Assembly (NCBI RefSeq): GCF_030683065.1
Contig: NZ_JAUXMX010000008.1
Coordinates: forward strand, 1 to 55,628
Length of the DNA stretch: 55,628 nt
Reading direction: 5' to 3'
Source of the DNA: Pseudomonas sp.
GTDB taxonomy: Bacteria > Pseudomonadota > Gammaproteobacteria > Pseudomonadales > Pseudomonadaceae
How positions within the stretch are numbered: position 1 is the stretch's first letter; the number at the start of each line of letters is the position of its first letter. Of this stretch, positions 1 to 10,753 are shown piece after piece. The notes beneath the pieces are model-generated. The model searched no databases, was not told the origin of the DNA, and saw nothing but the letters and a program-made list of their open reading frames with translations. Made by a program: the position numbers and the translations under genes.

Positions 1-1334
1 TCGAAGACCGGCACCTCTACACCTGCCTTGATCTGCTTGTCGTAGTCGCGCATCAGACGCAGGCCGACCTTGAACAGCAGGGCCAGGGCGATCAGGTTGG
101 CGATGGCCAGCAGGCCCATGGTCACGTCGGCGAAGGCGAACACCGTCCCCAGATCCTGCATCGAACCCCACAGTACCAGCAGGATTACCAGCACGCGGTA
201 GGCCTGGACCAGCCAGCGCTTGTCGCTGAAGAAACCCAGGGCGTTCTCGCCGAGGTAGTAGTTGTAGATCAGGGTGGTGAAGACGAACAGCAGCAGGGCG
301 ACGCTGATGAATACCCGGCCCCACTCGCCGACTACGCTGGCCATGGCGGTCTGGGTCAGGATCACCCCGGAGACTTCCATACCCGGCTGATAGACGCCGG
401 AGAGCAGGATGATCAGCGCGGTGCAGCTGCACAGGATCATGGTGTCGATGAATACGCTGAGCGATTGCACGATGCCCTGGGCAACCGGGTGCTTGACCTC
501 GGCCACGGCGGCGACGTTGGGTGCACTGCCCAGACCGGCTTCGTTGGAGAACAGGCCGCGCTTGACGCCCATGATGATGGCCGCGCCGATGCCGCCAGCG
601 AAGGCCGGTTCCAGGCCGAAGGCGCTCTTGACGATCAGCGTCAGGGTCGCCGGGACGGCCTCGATGTTCAGGCCGATTACCACCAGGGCCATGGCGATGT
701 AGGAGAAGGCCATTACCGGCACCAGTACTTCGGCGAACGTGGCGATGCGCTTGATGCCGCCGAAGATGATCAGGCCGATCACTGCCATCAGGACGATGCC
801 GCTGACATAGGTAGGCAGGCCAAAGGTGTCATGCATCGAGCTGGCCACGGTGTAGGACTGCACGGCGTTGAAGCCGAAACCGAAGGTCACCAGCAGCAGA
901 ATCGAGACGACGATACCCAGCCAGCGCTGACCGAGACCGTGCTGGATGTAGAACGCCGGGCCACCGCGGTAGCTGCCATCGGCTTCGCGGCGCTTGTACA
1001 GCTGGGCCAGCGAGCACTCGAAATAGCTGGTGGCCATGCCGACCAGCGCGACCATCCACATCCAGAACACGGCGCCTGGGCCGCCGAGCATGATGGCGAC
1101 GGAAACCCCGGCGATGTTGCCGGCGCCGACGCGCCCGGCGACGCTGAGCATCAGCGCCTGGAATGAGCTGAGCTGACCCGGACGGTGCTTGAAGGCTTCG
1201 CCGAAGATGCGAAACATGCTGCCGAAGTAGCGAAACTGGACGAAGCGCGAGGCGATGGTGAAGTACAGCCCGAGGCCGATCAGCATCACGATCAGCAGCT
1301 TGCTCCAGATCAGGTCGTTGAGAATGTCGAGCAT
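1..1334 (-). CDS. Sodium:alanine symporter family (AGCS) transporter, C-terminus cut by window edge
   Basis: Reading leftward from ATG 1334 the frame stays open to base 1, giving 444 codons. The protein starts MLDILNDLIWSKLLIV and is a string of hydrophobic membrane segments. AGCS family blocks are visible: AGRVGAGNIAGVSVAI near residue 65 and GGPGAVFWMW just after. It is expected to be an inner-membrane Na+-coupled alanine/glycine permease. A purine-rich GGGAG lies about 11 bases before the ATG. It is downstream of aspA on the same strand (gap 414 bp), so a link to aspartate/alanine use is plausible, but I see no proof of co-transcription. Family members run about 450-500 residues, so the missing tail should be short. 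Substrate is inferred from the family. Confidence 0.88.
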   Translation of the reverse strand, partial: MLDILNDLIWSKLLIVMLIGLGLYFTIASRFVQFRYFGSMFRIFGEAFKHRPGQLSSFQALMLSVAGRVGAGNIAGVSVAIMLGGPGAVFWMWMVALVGMATSYFECSLAQLYKRREADGSYRGGPAFYIQHGLGQRWLGIVVSILLLVTFGFGFNAVQSYTVASSMHDTFGLPTYVSGIVLMAVIGLIIFGGIKRIATFAEVLVPVMAFSYIAMALVVIGLNIEAVPATLTLIVKSAFGLEPAFAGGIGAAIIMGVKRGLFSNEAGLGSAPNVAAVAEVKHPVAQGIVQSLSVFIDTMILCSCTALIILLSGVYQPGMEVSGVILTQTAMASVVGEWGRVFISVALLLFVFTTLIYNYYLGENALGFFSDKRWLVQAYRVLVILLVLWGSMQDLGTVFAFADVTMGLLAIANLIALALLFKVGLRLMRDYDKQIKAGVEVPVF

Positions 1335-1748
1335 GGGGGCCTCTCCCTTTTTTGTATTTATCGGGAATTAATGGTGATGGCGCCGCCTGGGTAGGGCGCC
1401 GCTGGCGTACGCAACGGGTGCCCGGATAGCCTGCCCAGTTCAGTCGTTTCCGGCTTAGTGTGCCGACACAGATAACCGCTTCGTATCAGGGGCTAACCCT
1501 GGCGCGCAGCGGCATGAACGCGGAGCCGACTGGACTGGACTGACTATTTCGAGCGCTAGCGCATCGGGGATTGCCCGGTGCTTGGCGGTGAGCGGTGGTT
1601 GAGCTGTTTCATGGTGTCACCCGGCGTGATGTCTTTTGGTAAGCCCACGTCGCGCAATAGCGGCATGTTGGCCGCCGGTTGCACGGCCGCGCCGGTTAGG
1701 CGCAGTCGTCCCGCACATCCTTGCGCGGGTGTTGCTCGTGGCTGTGGT
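1335..1748. other. Intergenic region between aspA and the AGCS symporter
   Basis: This 414-bp gap holds the leader of the symporter gene and the 3' flank of aspA. I see no convincing terminator with a U-run after aspA. On the minus strand a 36-codon frame (1668 to 1558) encodes a peptide beginning MPLLRDVGLPKDITPGD, which resembles the tail of small DUF1127-type proteins. It has no clear ribosome-binding site and could be a remnant. A G+C-rich dyad lies at about 1381-1404. Confidence 0.4.
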
Positions 1749-3173
<1,425 letters not shown>

Positions 3174-3330
3174 GATGAGAGATATCTCTAGGGAATACGG
3201 CTAACGCCGCGATGTCCCGTAGGCTAGGGGCTGTGGCTGGAAGCTGGCCAATGCTGTTAAGCGCTGGGGTATGCATAATCGGCATAATGTCAGTGTGACT
3301 GCGAGCGTCTGGCGAACGTAGGCTGCTTCT

Positions 3331-3397
3331 GTAGCCCGGATGAAATCCGGGAAGCGCAGGCGGCGGCGCAACCTGCCCCGGATTGCATCCAGGCTAC
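3331..3397. repeat. REP-like inverted repeat (GTAGCCCGGATG family) in the aspA/LysR intergenic region
   Basis: An imperfect palindrome whose left part begins GTAGCCCGGATGAAATCCGG and whose right part ends CCCGGATTGCATCCAGGCTAC. The same family recurs at 12026-12093, 21681-21742 and within 23742-24099. It lies between two divergent genes, so it may carry or disturb their promoters. Likely a dispersed REP-class element rather than a gene. Confidence 0.8.
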
Positions 3398-3466
3398 GAA
3401 ACGCGACGCTATGGCGGCCCTAGCAGTGGGCAGCAAAATATAGATGCAGCAACGGGCGGAGCAGCG

Positions 3467-4372
3467 ATGAATCTGGAAACCAAATGGCTGGAAGACTTTG
3501 TCACTCTGGCCGCCACCCGCAGCTTTTCCCAGGCGGCGCAAAAGCGCTTCGTCACCCAGCCAGCCTTCAGTCGACGGATCAAGGCGCTGGAGAACATGCT
3601 CGGCCTGACCCTGGTCAACCGTGCCTGCACGCCGGTCGAGCTGACCGAGCCCGGCCAGTTGTTTCTGGTCACCGCGCGCAGCCTGGTCGAGCAACTGGGC
3701 GAGGTGGTGCGTCACCTGCACAACCTGGAAGGCAAGCAGGGCGAGGTGTTGCAGATCGCCGCCGCGCACTCGCTGACCCTGGGCTTCTTCCCCGAATGGA
3801 TCGCCCGCTTGCGCCGTGAAGGCCTGCCGTTGAATACCCGGCTGGTGGCGACCAATGTCGGCGAGGCGGTGCACTCGCTGCGCGAAGGCGGCTGCGACCT
3901 GATCCTCGCCTATTACGACCCGGATGCCGCGCTGCAGATGGACCCGGAAATCTTCCCCTCGCTGCACCTGGGCGTGACCTCGATGCTGCCAGTGTGCGGG
4001 GTGGGCGATGACGGTCAGCCGCTGTTCGACCTCGACAGCGGCCAGACTGTGCCGCTGCTCGCCTATACCGCCGGGGCCTTTCTCGGTCGCTCGGTCAACC
4101 TGCTGCTGCGCCAGCGCGCCCTGCGTTCGACCACGGTGTACGAAACGGCGATGGCCGACAGCCTGAAAAGCATGGCCCTGCAGGGCATGGGCGTAGCCTG
4201 GGTGCCGCGTCTGTCGGTCACCGCCGAGCTGGCCCGTGGCGAGCTGGTGGTGTGTGGCGACGAACAGTGGCAAGTGCCGCTGGAGATTCGTCTGCACCGC
4301 TGCGCTTTGGTACGCAAGGCCTCAGTGCGCCTGTTGTGGCGCAAGCTGGAGAGCGGCGAGGTGGGGCGTTAA
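3467..4372 (+). CDS. LysR-type transcriptional regulator, probable regulator of aspA
   Basis: A 301-residue LysR-family DNA-binding regulator. The N-terminal winged helix-turn-helix is clear: FVTLAATRSFSQAAQKRFVT followed by QPAFSRRIKALENMLGLTLV within residues 10-60, with an effector-binding domain from about residue 90. I chose ATG 3467 (MNLETKWLEDF) because the LysR fold starts there; the frame extends upstream to 3383 only through the REP-like repeat. It is divergent from aspA, the usual layout for an LTTR and its target, so it probably controls aspA in response to an unknown effector. The next gene is 130 bp downstream on the same strand but looks functionally unrelated. Confidence 0.92.
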   Translation: MNLETKWLEDFVTLAATRSFSQAAQKRFVTQPAFSRRIKALENMLGLTLVNRACTPVELTEPGQLFLVTARSLVEQLGEVVRHLHNLEGKQGEVLQIAAAHSLTLGFFPEWIARLRREGLPLNTRLVATNVGEAVHSLREGGCDLILAYYDPDAALQMDPEIFPSLHLGVTSMLPVCGVGDDGQPLFDLDSGQTVPLLAYTAGAFLGRSVNLLLRQRALRSTTVYETAMADSLKSMALQGMGVAWVPRLSVTAELARGELVVCGDEQWQVPLEIRLHRCALVRKASVRLLWRKLESGEVGR

Positions 4373-4443
4373 GGCTGCCTCAGTTCGTGTCGTCGCGGGC
4401 TTCGCTCGGGGCGATGAAGGTGTATGGCATTACCAGAAGTCAG

Positions 4444-4462
4444 TGATATCATTTTAATATCA
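4444..4462. promoter_or_regulatory. AT-rich dyad TGATAT-N7-ATATCA upstream of the sensor kinase
   Basis: A 6-bp perfect dyad spaced by 7 bases in an AT-rich patch (4443-4470), unusual in this G+C-rich region. It ends 42 bp before the chosen kinase start at 4505, so it could be an operator or part of the promoter. The cognate protein is unknown. Confidence 0.35.
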
Positions 4463-4504
4463 TATTTTATCGCATTCCTCCGCGTGCCCATTGGAGCGCC
4501 TTTC

Positions 4505-7402
4505 ATGTCGTTGAAACATCCTGTCGGTCTGCGGCAGTGGATTTGGCGCGCCTTTGTGCAGAGTGCCCTGATCCCGCTGGTGCTGGTGGAAACGGTGCTG
4601 ATCGCCATCTATCTACTGAGCAACAATGCCATTCGTGATGCGCAGATCGAGCATCTGCGCCAGACCGCATTGACCGACCTGGAGGCGACGGCTTCTCTGG
4701 AAGCGAGCATCGTCGATGAGCAGCTCAAGCATGTCAGTGCGCTCACCAATCTCTACCGCAACCTGACGACCCGCACTCTGCTTGATGAGGGCGCAGTGCA
4801 ACCGCTGGCCCTGGCGCTGAGCAGCGACGGCGTGCGCTTCAATCGTGAGGACCAGGGCGGCTCCGCCTACTTCTATTCGAATGCCACGCCCGTCGAGCAG
4901 CAAGACCTGCGCAAGGCTGCAAAACTTGCCAGCCTCGACCCGCTGATGAAGGAGCTCCAGACCAGCAGCCCCTTGGTCGCCAGTCTGTATTTCAACAGCT
5001 GGGACAGCCTCAACCATATTTACCCCTGGTTCCTCACGCCTGATCAGTATCCGCATGACATGGTTATCCCGGACTACAACTTCTATTACCTGGCGGATGC
5101 CACGCATAACCCCGAGCGCAAGGTGGTATGGACCGATGTCTATCTCGATCCAGCCGGTCATGGCTGGATGATGTCGGCCATTGCCCCGGTCTACCGTGGC
5201 GACTTTCTTGAAGGCGTGGTTGGCGTCGACATCACCGTCGGCGGCATCCTCGAGCAGATCGGCCAGTTGCAGGTGCCTTGGGATGGCTACGCCATGTTGG
5301 TCAGTGATGACTTGAACATCATGGCCATGCCTGCGCCTGCTGAAGAGGACTTCGGCCTCGACGAGCTGACTGAACACTCCTACGAGGAAGCGATTCGTCG
5401 CGAGATTTTCAAGCCTGAAGACTTCAGTCTGCTCAACAACGCCCAGACGACTCAGCTAGCCGGTGCAATCAAGGCACAACCGAGCGGTGTGCAATCGGTT
5501 GTGCTCGGTGGGCGCACTCATCTGGTGGCCTGGGCCATCGTCGAGCAGACGGGCTGGCGGCTGCTCACGGTGGTCGACGAAGCGGATGTGTTCAGTCAGA
5601 CCAACGCGCTGGCCAATCGTTATCAACAAATCGGTTACCTGTTGATCGCCGGCCTGGTGGTGTTTTACCTGCTGTTCTTTGCCTTCATGTGGGCACGTGC
5701 GCGCCAGCTCAGCCAGCACCTGCTCAACCCTATCGCCGGTATCTCGCGGATGATGGATCAGATCGGTTCGGGCAACTGGTTGCCGCAGCAGGTGAAGTCG
5801 GAGATTCGCGAACTGGATCAATTGGCCGGCCATGCGACGAGCGTGGGCACCCAGCTGGAGCAGAGCGAGGCTGAGCGTACGCGTATTCAACAGCGTCTCG
5901 AACTGGTGCTGGAAAGTGCCACCGAGAGTATCTGGGAGCGCAGTTACGAGACCGATATCATCCAGTTGCGTGGGCGTTTCTGCGCGCGCTTCGGGCTGTC
6001 TTCGGAGGCGCTCAGCGAGGCTGATTTTCTCCAGCGTATTCACCCGCAGGATGTCGCCAAGGTTAAAGAGTCGCTCCGTCTCGCTCACGTAGGTGAACTT
6101 GATCGGTTTGACGCCGAATATCGCTTTGCCGATGCCGCTGGCGAATACCATTGGTTGCTTAGCCGTGGGCGTGTGCTTGAGCGCGATGCGCGGACGGGAA
6201 AAGCCCGGGTTTTGGCCGGCACTCACGTTGATATTAATGCACTCAAACAGATCGAAGATGAACTGCGTACAGCCATTCTTGATGCGCATGTATCTTGCGA
6301 GGCCAAGTCACGCTTCATCTCCAGCATGAGCCATGAGTTGCGTACGCCGCTCAATGCCATTCAGGGTTTCGCTCAGTTGATGCGCATGGAGCAGGGCGAC
6401 CAGGCCGAGGGCGAAACGGATCACCTTGAGGAAATTCTGTTGGCCAGCCGACACCTCAATCAGCTGGTCGACGATATCCTCGACTGGTCGAGTATTCAGG
6501 CCAATGCCACCCGCGTCGACTTGCAGCCCGTCGATGTAAGCGCCCTGATGAGCGAAACCGCCGGGATGGTGCGCGGCAAAGTGGCCCGGCATGGCTTGCA
6601 GCTCAATCTCGACCTGCCCGATGAGTATTTGCAAGCCATTGCCGACCCGCGCCGCCTGCGCCAGGTGCTGATCAACCTGCTGTCCAACGCGGTCAAATAC
6701 AACCGGCCAGGCGGACACGTTACGCTCAGCTACCAGGTCGCCGCCGGTCATATCCGCCTGGTGGTGGAGGACACCGGGCTGGGTATCGCCGAGGATCTGC
6801 AGGCGCAATTGTTCGAGCCATTCAAGCGCCTGGGCCGCGAGAACACCGCGATCCAGGGCACCGGTCTCGGCCTGTCGTTGTGTCGCGAGTTTGCCGCCCT
6901 GATGCATGGCAGTATTGGCCTGCACAGCGAGCCTGGTATTGGCAGCAGCTTCTGGATCGAACTGCCGCTGATCAGGCGTGGAGGCACGTTCACTGTGCCA
7001 GAAGACAGCAGCAAGCCGGCGCAGCAGCCGCGGATCTTTTATGTCGAGGACAATCCGGCCAGCCAGTTTCTGGTACGTAAGGCACTGGCCGACTTGGGCG
7101 AGGTCAGCGTTGCGAGCAATGGTCGCGTCGCGCTGGAGCAAATTCTGGCTGCCCCCCCCGACTTGTTGTTACTCGACCTCAACCTGCCGGGTCTGAATGG
7201 TGACGAAGTGCTCCGGCAATTACGCCTCGACCCGCGGACCAAGGGGTTGCAGGTCATCGTACTGAGCGCTGTTGCAGTGAGTGAGGTGATGCGCATGGCG
7301 AGCCTGGATTGTCAGGGGTTGCTGAGCAAACCCGTGGATGTGGCTGAGTTGCGCGGCTTGGTCAAGGCCATACTCTATGGAGTGACTGCAGATGCTGACT
7401 GA
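4505..7402 (+). CDS. Hybrid sensor histidine kinase (Cache-type sensor, PAS, HisKA, HATPase, receiver)
   Basis: A 965-residue inner-membrane kinase. TM1 is at about 17-40, then a periplasmic dCache-like sensor (about 41-370, with repeated W/Y-rich blocks and GVVGVDITVGG), TM2 at about 373-395, and a HAMP-like linker. A PAS domain follows at about 460-580. HisKA carries the phospho-acceptor His610 in SMSHELRTPLNAI. The HATPase N-box is NLLSNAVKYN (about 725) with G boxes DTGLGIAED and GTGLGLSL. The C-terminal receiver starts RIFYVEDN (about 843) with acceptor Asp891 in LLLLDLNLPG. Start ATG 4505 is chosen because GGAG sits about 10 bases upstream; an in-frame ATG at 4424 lies inside the AT-rich leader. 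Its stop overlaps the next gene by 11 bp, so the HD-GYP regulator is its probable partner. The ligand is unknown. Confidence 0.93.
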   Translation: MSLKHPVGLRQWIWRAFVQSALIPLVLVETVLIAIYLLSNNAIRDAQIEHLRQTALTDLEATASLEASIVDEQLKHVSALTNLYRNLTTRTLLDEGAVQPLALALSSDGVRFNREDQGGSAYFYSNATPVEQQDLRKAAKLASLDPLMKELQTSSPLVASLYFNSWDSLNHIYPWFLTPDQYPHDMVIPDYNFYYLADATHNPERKVVWTDVYLDPAGHGWMMSAIAPVYRGDFLEGVVGVDITVGGILEQIGQLQVPWDGYAMLVSDDLNIMAMPAPAEEDFGLDELTEHSYEEAIRREIFKPEDFSLLNNAQTTQLAGAIKAQPSGVQSVVLGGRTHLVAWAIVEQTGWRLLTVVDEADVFSQTNALANRYQQIGYLLIAGLVVFYLLFFAFMWARARQLSQHLLNPIAGISRMMDQIGSGNWLPQQVKSEIRELDQLAGHATSVGTQLEQSEAERTRIQQRLELVLESATESIWERSYETDIIQLRGRFCARFGLSSEALSEADFLQRIHPQDVAKVKESLRLAHVGELDRFDAEYRFADAAGEYHWLLSRGRVLERDARTGKARVLAGTHVDINALKQIEDELRTAILDAHVSCEAKSRFISSMSHELRTPLNAIQGFAQLMRMEQGDQAEGETDHLEEILLASRHLNQLVDDILDWSSIQANATRVDLQPVDVSALMSETAGMVRGKVARHGLQLNLDLPDEYLQAIADPRRLRQVLINLLSNAVKYNRPGGHVTLSYQVAAGHIRLVVEDTGLGIAEDLQAQLFEPFKRLGRENTAIQGTGLGLSLCREFAALMHGSIGLHSEPGIGSSFWIELPLIRRGGTFTVPEDSSKPAQQPRIFYVEDNPASQFLVRKALADLGEVSVASNGRVALEQILAAPPDLLLLDLNLPGLNGDEVLRQLRLDPRTKGLQVIVLSAVAVSEVMRMASLDCQGLLSKPVDVAELRGLVKAILYGVTADAD

Positions 7403-8456
7403 GGCAATGCGCTTCGCCAAGGTGGTAGTGATCGACGATGTTGCCGCCAATTTGCGCCTGCTCGAATCGAGCCTGCGCGCCCTTGGCCTGAGTCAGGTCA
7501 AGGCATTCAGCGACTCGGCAGCTGGCCTGGCGTGGTTGCAGCAAAACCCCTGGGATCTGCTGCTGCTCGATCTGGATATGCCACAGCCGGACGGCTTTGA
7601 AATCCTCCGGCAATTGTCCGAGCGCGACCGCAGCTGTTCTACGGTGATCGTTGTCACCGCGCTGAGCGATGCCGATAATCGTCGGCGCGGCCTGGCCATG
7701 GGCGCCAACGACTACATCAGCAAACCGCTGGATTTGCCGGAACTGCTGATGCGCGTGCACAGCTGCCTGCAGTTGAGCCGGGCCAGCCAGCTGCTTAAGC
7801 AGGAGCGGGCGAGCCTGGAACAAAAAGTCCAGCAACGTACCGAGCAGTTGAGCGCCAGTTTCCAGTCGTTGGTTCGCAGCCTGTCGCGGGCGGCAGAGTA
7901 CAAGGACGATGAAACCGGCAGTCACATCATGCGCATCGGCGCATCCGCCGCGTTAATCGCCAGTGCCCTGGGTCAAGACCCTGAGTGGGTCGAGCTGCTG
8001 CGTCTGGCAGCGCCGATGCACGATGTCGGCAAGATAGGGATTCCCGATAACATCCTGCTCAAGCCTGGGGCATTCACCGCCGAGGAGCGGGCGATCATGA
8101 ATCGTCACGCGCAGATCGGCTTCGATATTCTGCACGATGAAGCGCATTCACCGCTGCTCGAACTGGCCGCCGAGGTTGCCCTGTATCACCACGAAAAGTG
8201 GGATGGCAGCGGCTATCCGGCAGGCCTCAAGGGCGAGGCAATTCCCTTGGCTGCGCGTATTGTCGCCCTGTGCGATGTGTATGACGCACTGCGCTCGACA
8301 CGCCCCTACAAGCAGGCCTGGTCGGCTGAGCGCGCTCAGCAGCTGATTCGCACCGAAGCCGGCAGGCACTTCGATCCACAGCTGGTGCAGGTGATAGAAG
8401 GCTTGTTTGAGCAGATCGAAGACCTGCAAAACAGATTTTCTGACAGCGCTGCCTGA
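7392..8456 (+). CDS. Response regulator with HD-GYP c-di-GMP phosphodiesterase output (RpfG-like)
   Basis: A 354-residue cytoplasmic protein. The receiver domain spans about 8-125, with acidic pocket VVIDD (13-17), phospho-acceptor Asp60 in LLLLDLDMPQPDG and conserved Lys111. A coiled-coil linker (about 132-155) leads to an HD-GYP domain with H210-D211 in MHDVGKIG and HHEKWDGSGYP at 266-276, the residues needed for metal binding and c-di-GMP hydrolysis. It starts inside the kinase gene (11-bp overlap) with GGAG 8 bases before the ATG, so translation is probably coupled. The expected circuit is external signal, then kinase, then phospho-receiver, then c-di-GMP breakdown. Confidence 0.94.
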   Translation: MLTEAMRFAKVVVIDDVAANLRLLESSLRALGLSQVKAFSDSAAGLAWLQQNPWDLLLLDLDMPQPDGFEILRQLSERDRSCSTVIVVTALSDADNRRRGLAMGANDYISKPLDLPELLMRVHSCLQLSRASQLLKQERASLEQKVQQRTEQLSASFQSLVRSLSRAAEYKDDETGSHIMRIGASAALIASALGQDPEWVELLRLAAPMHDVGKIGIPDNILLKPGAFTAEERAIMNRHAQIGFDILHDEAHSPLLELAAEVALYHHEKWDGSGYPAGLKGEAIPLAARIVALCDVYDALRSTRPYKQAWSAERAQQLIRTEAGRHFDPQLVQVIEGLFEQIEDLQNRFSDSAA

Positions 8457-8548
8457 GTGGTCGTGGATCGATCGTCGAGGCAGCCCAGCGTGCGTCTTCA
8501 TGCAACCGTACGCCAGCGATTGGGCGACCTCAGGTTAGCAGGAGATCC

Positions 8549-9679
8549 TCAAGTCCCTGACTTGATCTTGGTCCAGGCCCGGGTGCGGATACGTTCGGCG
8601 CGCTGCGGCAGCGGTTGCAGCACGTAGAGGGTTTTCTGCGCTTCGGCGGTTGGGGTCAGGTTGGGGTTGTCGCGGATTTCCGCGCCCACCAGCGGCATGG
8701 CGTCCTTGTTCGGGTTGGGGTAGCCGAGAAAATCGCTGATCGGTGCGACCACTTGCGGCTCGAGTAGGTTGTTGAGGAACTCATGCGCTTCGTCGACGTT
8801 CTGCGCGCTTTTTGGGATGGCGAAGGAGTCGTACCACAGCGGCGCGCCCTCTTTCGGCAGGCGCCAGTCAACCACCACGCCGTTGCCGGCTTCCTTGGCG
8901 CGGTTGGCGAATTGGTAGAAGCTGCCCGAGTAGCCGATAGCCACGCAGATGTCGCCGTTGGCGATGTCGGTCATGTACTTGGCCGAGTGGAAGTAGGCGA
9001 TGTGCGGCCGGATCTTCAGCATCAGCGCGCTGGCCTTGTCGTAGTCCTCGGTCTTGCTGCTGTTGGGGTCCAGGCCCAGGTAGTGCAAGGCGATCGGCAG
9101 GATGTCGCCCGGCGAGTCGAGCATGGCCACGCCGCACTGCTTGAGTTTGCTGATGTTCTCCTCTTTGAAGATCAGGTCCCAGCTGTCCACCGGGGCATCG
9201 GCTCCGAGGGCCGCCTTGACCTTGTCCGGGTTGAAGCCGATCAGCACCGTGCCGTACATGTAGGGTGCGGCGTACTGGTTGCCGGGGTCATTGGTGGTCA
9301 TCAGTTCGAGCAGGCCAGGGTCCAGGTGTTGCCAGTTGGGCAGCTTGCTCTTGTCCAGCTTCTGGAACACCCCGGCCTTGATCTGGGTGTCGAGGAAGGT
9401 GTTGCTCGGTACTACCAGGTCATAGCCGGAGTTGCCGGTGAGCAGCTTGGCTTCCAGCGATTCATTGGTGTCGAACACGTCCCAGGTCAGCTGGATGCCG
9501 CTCTTGGCCTGAAACTCCTTGGGCACCGAGGGCAGCATATAGTCGGCCCAGTTGTAGACGCGCAGTTCGCGCGGTTTGCCTGGGGATTGCTCTGGGGTTT
9601 GCGCCTGTGCCTGGCCGAGGCTGCCGAGCAGGGCGCCGGCGCAGAGGGAGGTGGTCAGGGTGCGGGTGAGTCTGTTCAT
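8549..9679 (-). CDS. Periplasmic polyamine-binding protein of an ABC transporter (PotF/SpuD family)
   Basis: A 376-residue type-1 periplasmic binding protein. It has a Sec signal peptide (MNRLTRTLTTSLCAGALLG, cleavage around AQA). The mature part opens with ELRVYNWADYMLPSVPKEFQ, the hallmark of spermidine/putrescine receptors, followed by DTNESLEAKLL and GYDLVVPSNTFL. ATG 9679 is preferred over an in-frame GTG three codons upstream because GGAG sits 8 bases before the ATG and overlaps the GTG. No ABC permease or ATPase genes are adjacent, so it must use components encoded elsewhere. The acetylpolyamine amidohydrolase gene 39 bp upstream on the same strand points to acetylpolyamines or polyamines as ligands. 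Confidence 0.9.
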   Translation of the reverse strand: MNRLTRTLTTSLCAGALLGSLGQAQAQTPEQSPGKPRELRVYNWADYMLPSVPKEFQAKSGIQLTWDVFDTNESLEAKLLTGNSGYDLVVPSNTFLDTQIKAGVFQKLDKSKLPNWQHLDPGLLELMTTNDPGNQYAAPYMYGTVLIGFNPDKVKAALGADAPVDSWDLIFKEENISKLKQCGVAMLDSPGDILPIALHYLGLDPNSSKTEDYDKASALMLKIRPHIAYFHSAKYMTDIANGDICVAIGYSGSFYQFANRAKEAGNGVVVDWRLPKEGAPLWYDSFAIPKSAQNVDEAHEFLNNLLEPQVVAPISDFLGYPNPNKDAMPLVGAEIRDNPNLTPTAEAQKTLYVLQPLPQRAERIRTRAWTKIKSGT

Positions 9680-9718
9680 CGCGGTCACTCCAGTCTTGTT
9701 GTCATTGTGTCGTCCACC

Positions 9719-10753
9719 CTACGAGGTGCCGGCTTCGAATCCTTCCAGCACGTTGACTGCATTGACGCCTATGGCCTCCACCGCATAGCCACCTTCCATG
9801 ACGAACAGGGTCGGCAGGCCTAGCGCGGCGATGCGCTTGCCCATGGTCAGGTAATCCGGGCTGTCGAGCTTGAACTGGGAGATCGGGTCATCTTTGAAGG
9901 TGTCCACACCGAGTGACACCACCAGCACCTCGGCGCCGTAGTCGCTGATGCGCTGGCAGGCCTGCTCCAGCGCCGCGGCCCAGGTTGCCCAGCCACTGCC
10001 TGCCGGCAGCGGGTAGTTGAAATTACAGCCTTCGCCGGCACCCGCGCCGCGTTCATCGGGATAACCGAGGAAGAACGGAAATTCCGCCGCCGGGTCGCCA
10101 TGGATCGAGGCGAACAACACATCATTGCGCTGATAGAAGATGTCCTGGGTGCCGTTACCGTGGTGGTAGTCGACGTCGAGAATGGCCACCTTGGGCCGGC
10201 CCTGGTCGATGAAGGCCTGGGCGGCAATAGCGGCGTTGTTCAGGTAGCAGTAGCCGCCCATCACGTCGCCGGCGGCATGGTGACCGGGCGGGCGGCACAG
10301 GGCGAAGGCGCTGTGGGCGCCCTGGGTTATTTGCGCCTGGGCGCTGAGCGCTACTTGCGCCGCGCTGTAAGCCGCCTGCCAGGTGCCGGCGGTGATTGGC
10401 GCGCCGGCGTCGAAGCTGTAGTAGCCGAGCTGGCCGTGCAGGCTTGCCGGCAACTGCTGGCGCAGGGTGCGCGCCGGCCAGGTATAGGGCAGCAGATCGC
10501 CCTGACCGCCCTGGGCCTGCCAGCGATCCCAGGCCCCGGCGAAGAAGTCCAGGTAGGCCGCACTGTGGATGCGTTCGATCGGCGCGCGGCCGAAGTCCTT
10601 GGGCGCGCGTACTTCGCCCAGCTGACGATCCTTGACCCGCGCGAGGATGTGGTCGGCGCGCTGCGGTTTCTCGAAACAGGGCTGCAACTGGCCGTCGATC
10701 AACTCACAGTTGCCGTGGTGCAGGTGATGGTCGTCGCTGTAAAAAGTCAGCAT
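9719..10753 (-). CDS. aphA: Acetylpolyamine amidohydrolase, histone-deacetylase superfamily (AphA-like)
   Basis: A 344-residue zinc-dependent deacetylase of the HDAC-like class, expected to release acetate from acetylated polyamines in the cytoplasm. Superfamily motifs are intact: RPPGHHAAGDVMGGYCYLNN (catalytic tandem His), DVDYHHGNGTQ (zinc ligands Asp and His), and SLGVDTFKDDP with the third ligand Asp. The C-terminal VMEGGYAVEAIG carries the conserved glycine/tyrosine loop. I set the start at ATG 10753 (MLTFYSDDHHLHHG), which gives the normal family length; the frame stays open far upstream without homology. It probably forms a two-gene operon with the polyamine-binding protein, as I recall for P. 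aeruginosa aphA and its neighbour. AphA versus AphB cannot be settled by eye. Confidence 0.9.
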   Translation of the reverse strand: MLTFYSDDHHLHHGNCELIDGQLQPCFEKPQRADHILARVKDRQLGEVRAPKDFGRAPIERIHSAAYLDFFAGAWDRWQAQGGQGDLLPYTWPARTLRQQLPASLHGQLGYYSFDAGAPITAGTWQAAYSAAQVALSAQAQITQGAHSAFALCRPPGHHAAGDVMGGYCYLNNAAIAAQAFIDQGRPKVAILDVDYHHGNGTQDIFYQRNDVLFASIHGDPAAEFPFFLGYPDERGAGAGEGCNFNYPLPAGSGWATWAAALEQACQRISDYGAEVLVVSLGVDTFKDDPISQFKLDSPDYLTMGKRIAALGLPTLFVMEGGYAVEAIGVNAVNVLEGFEAGTS

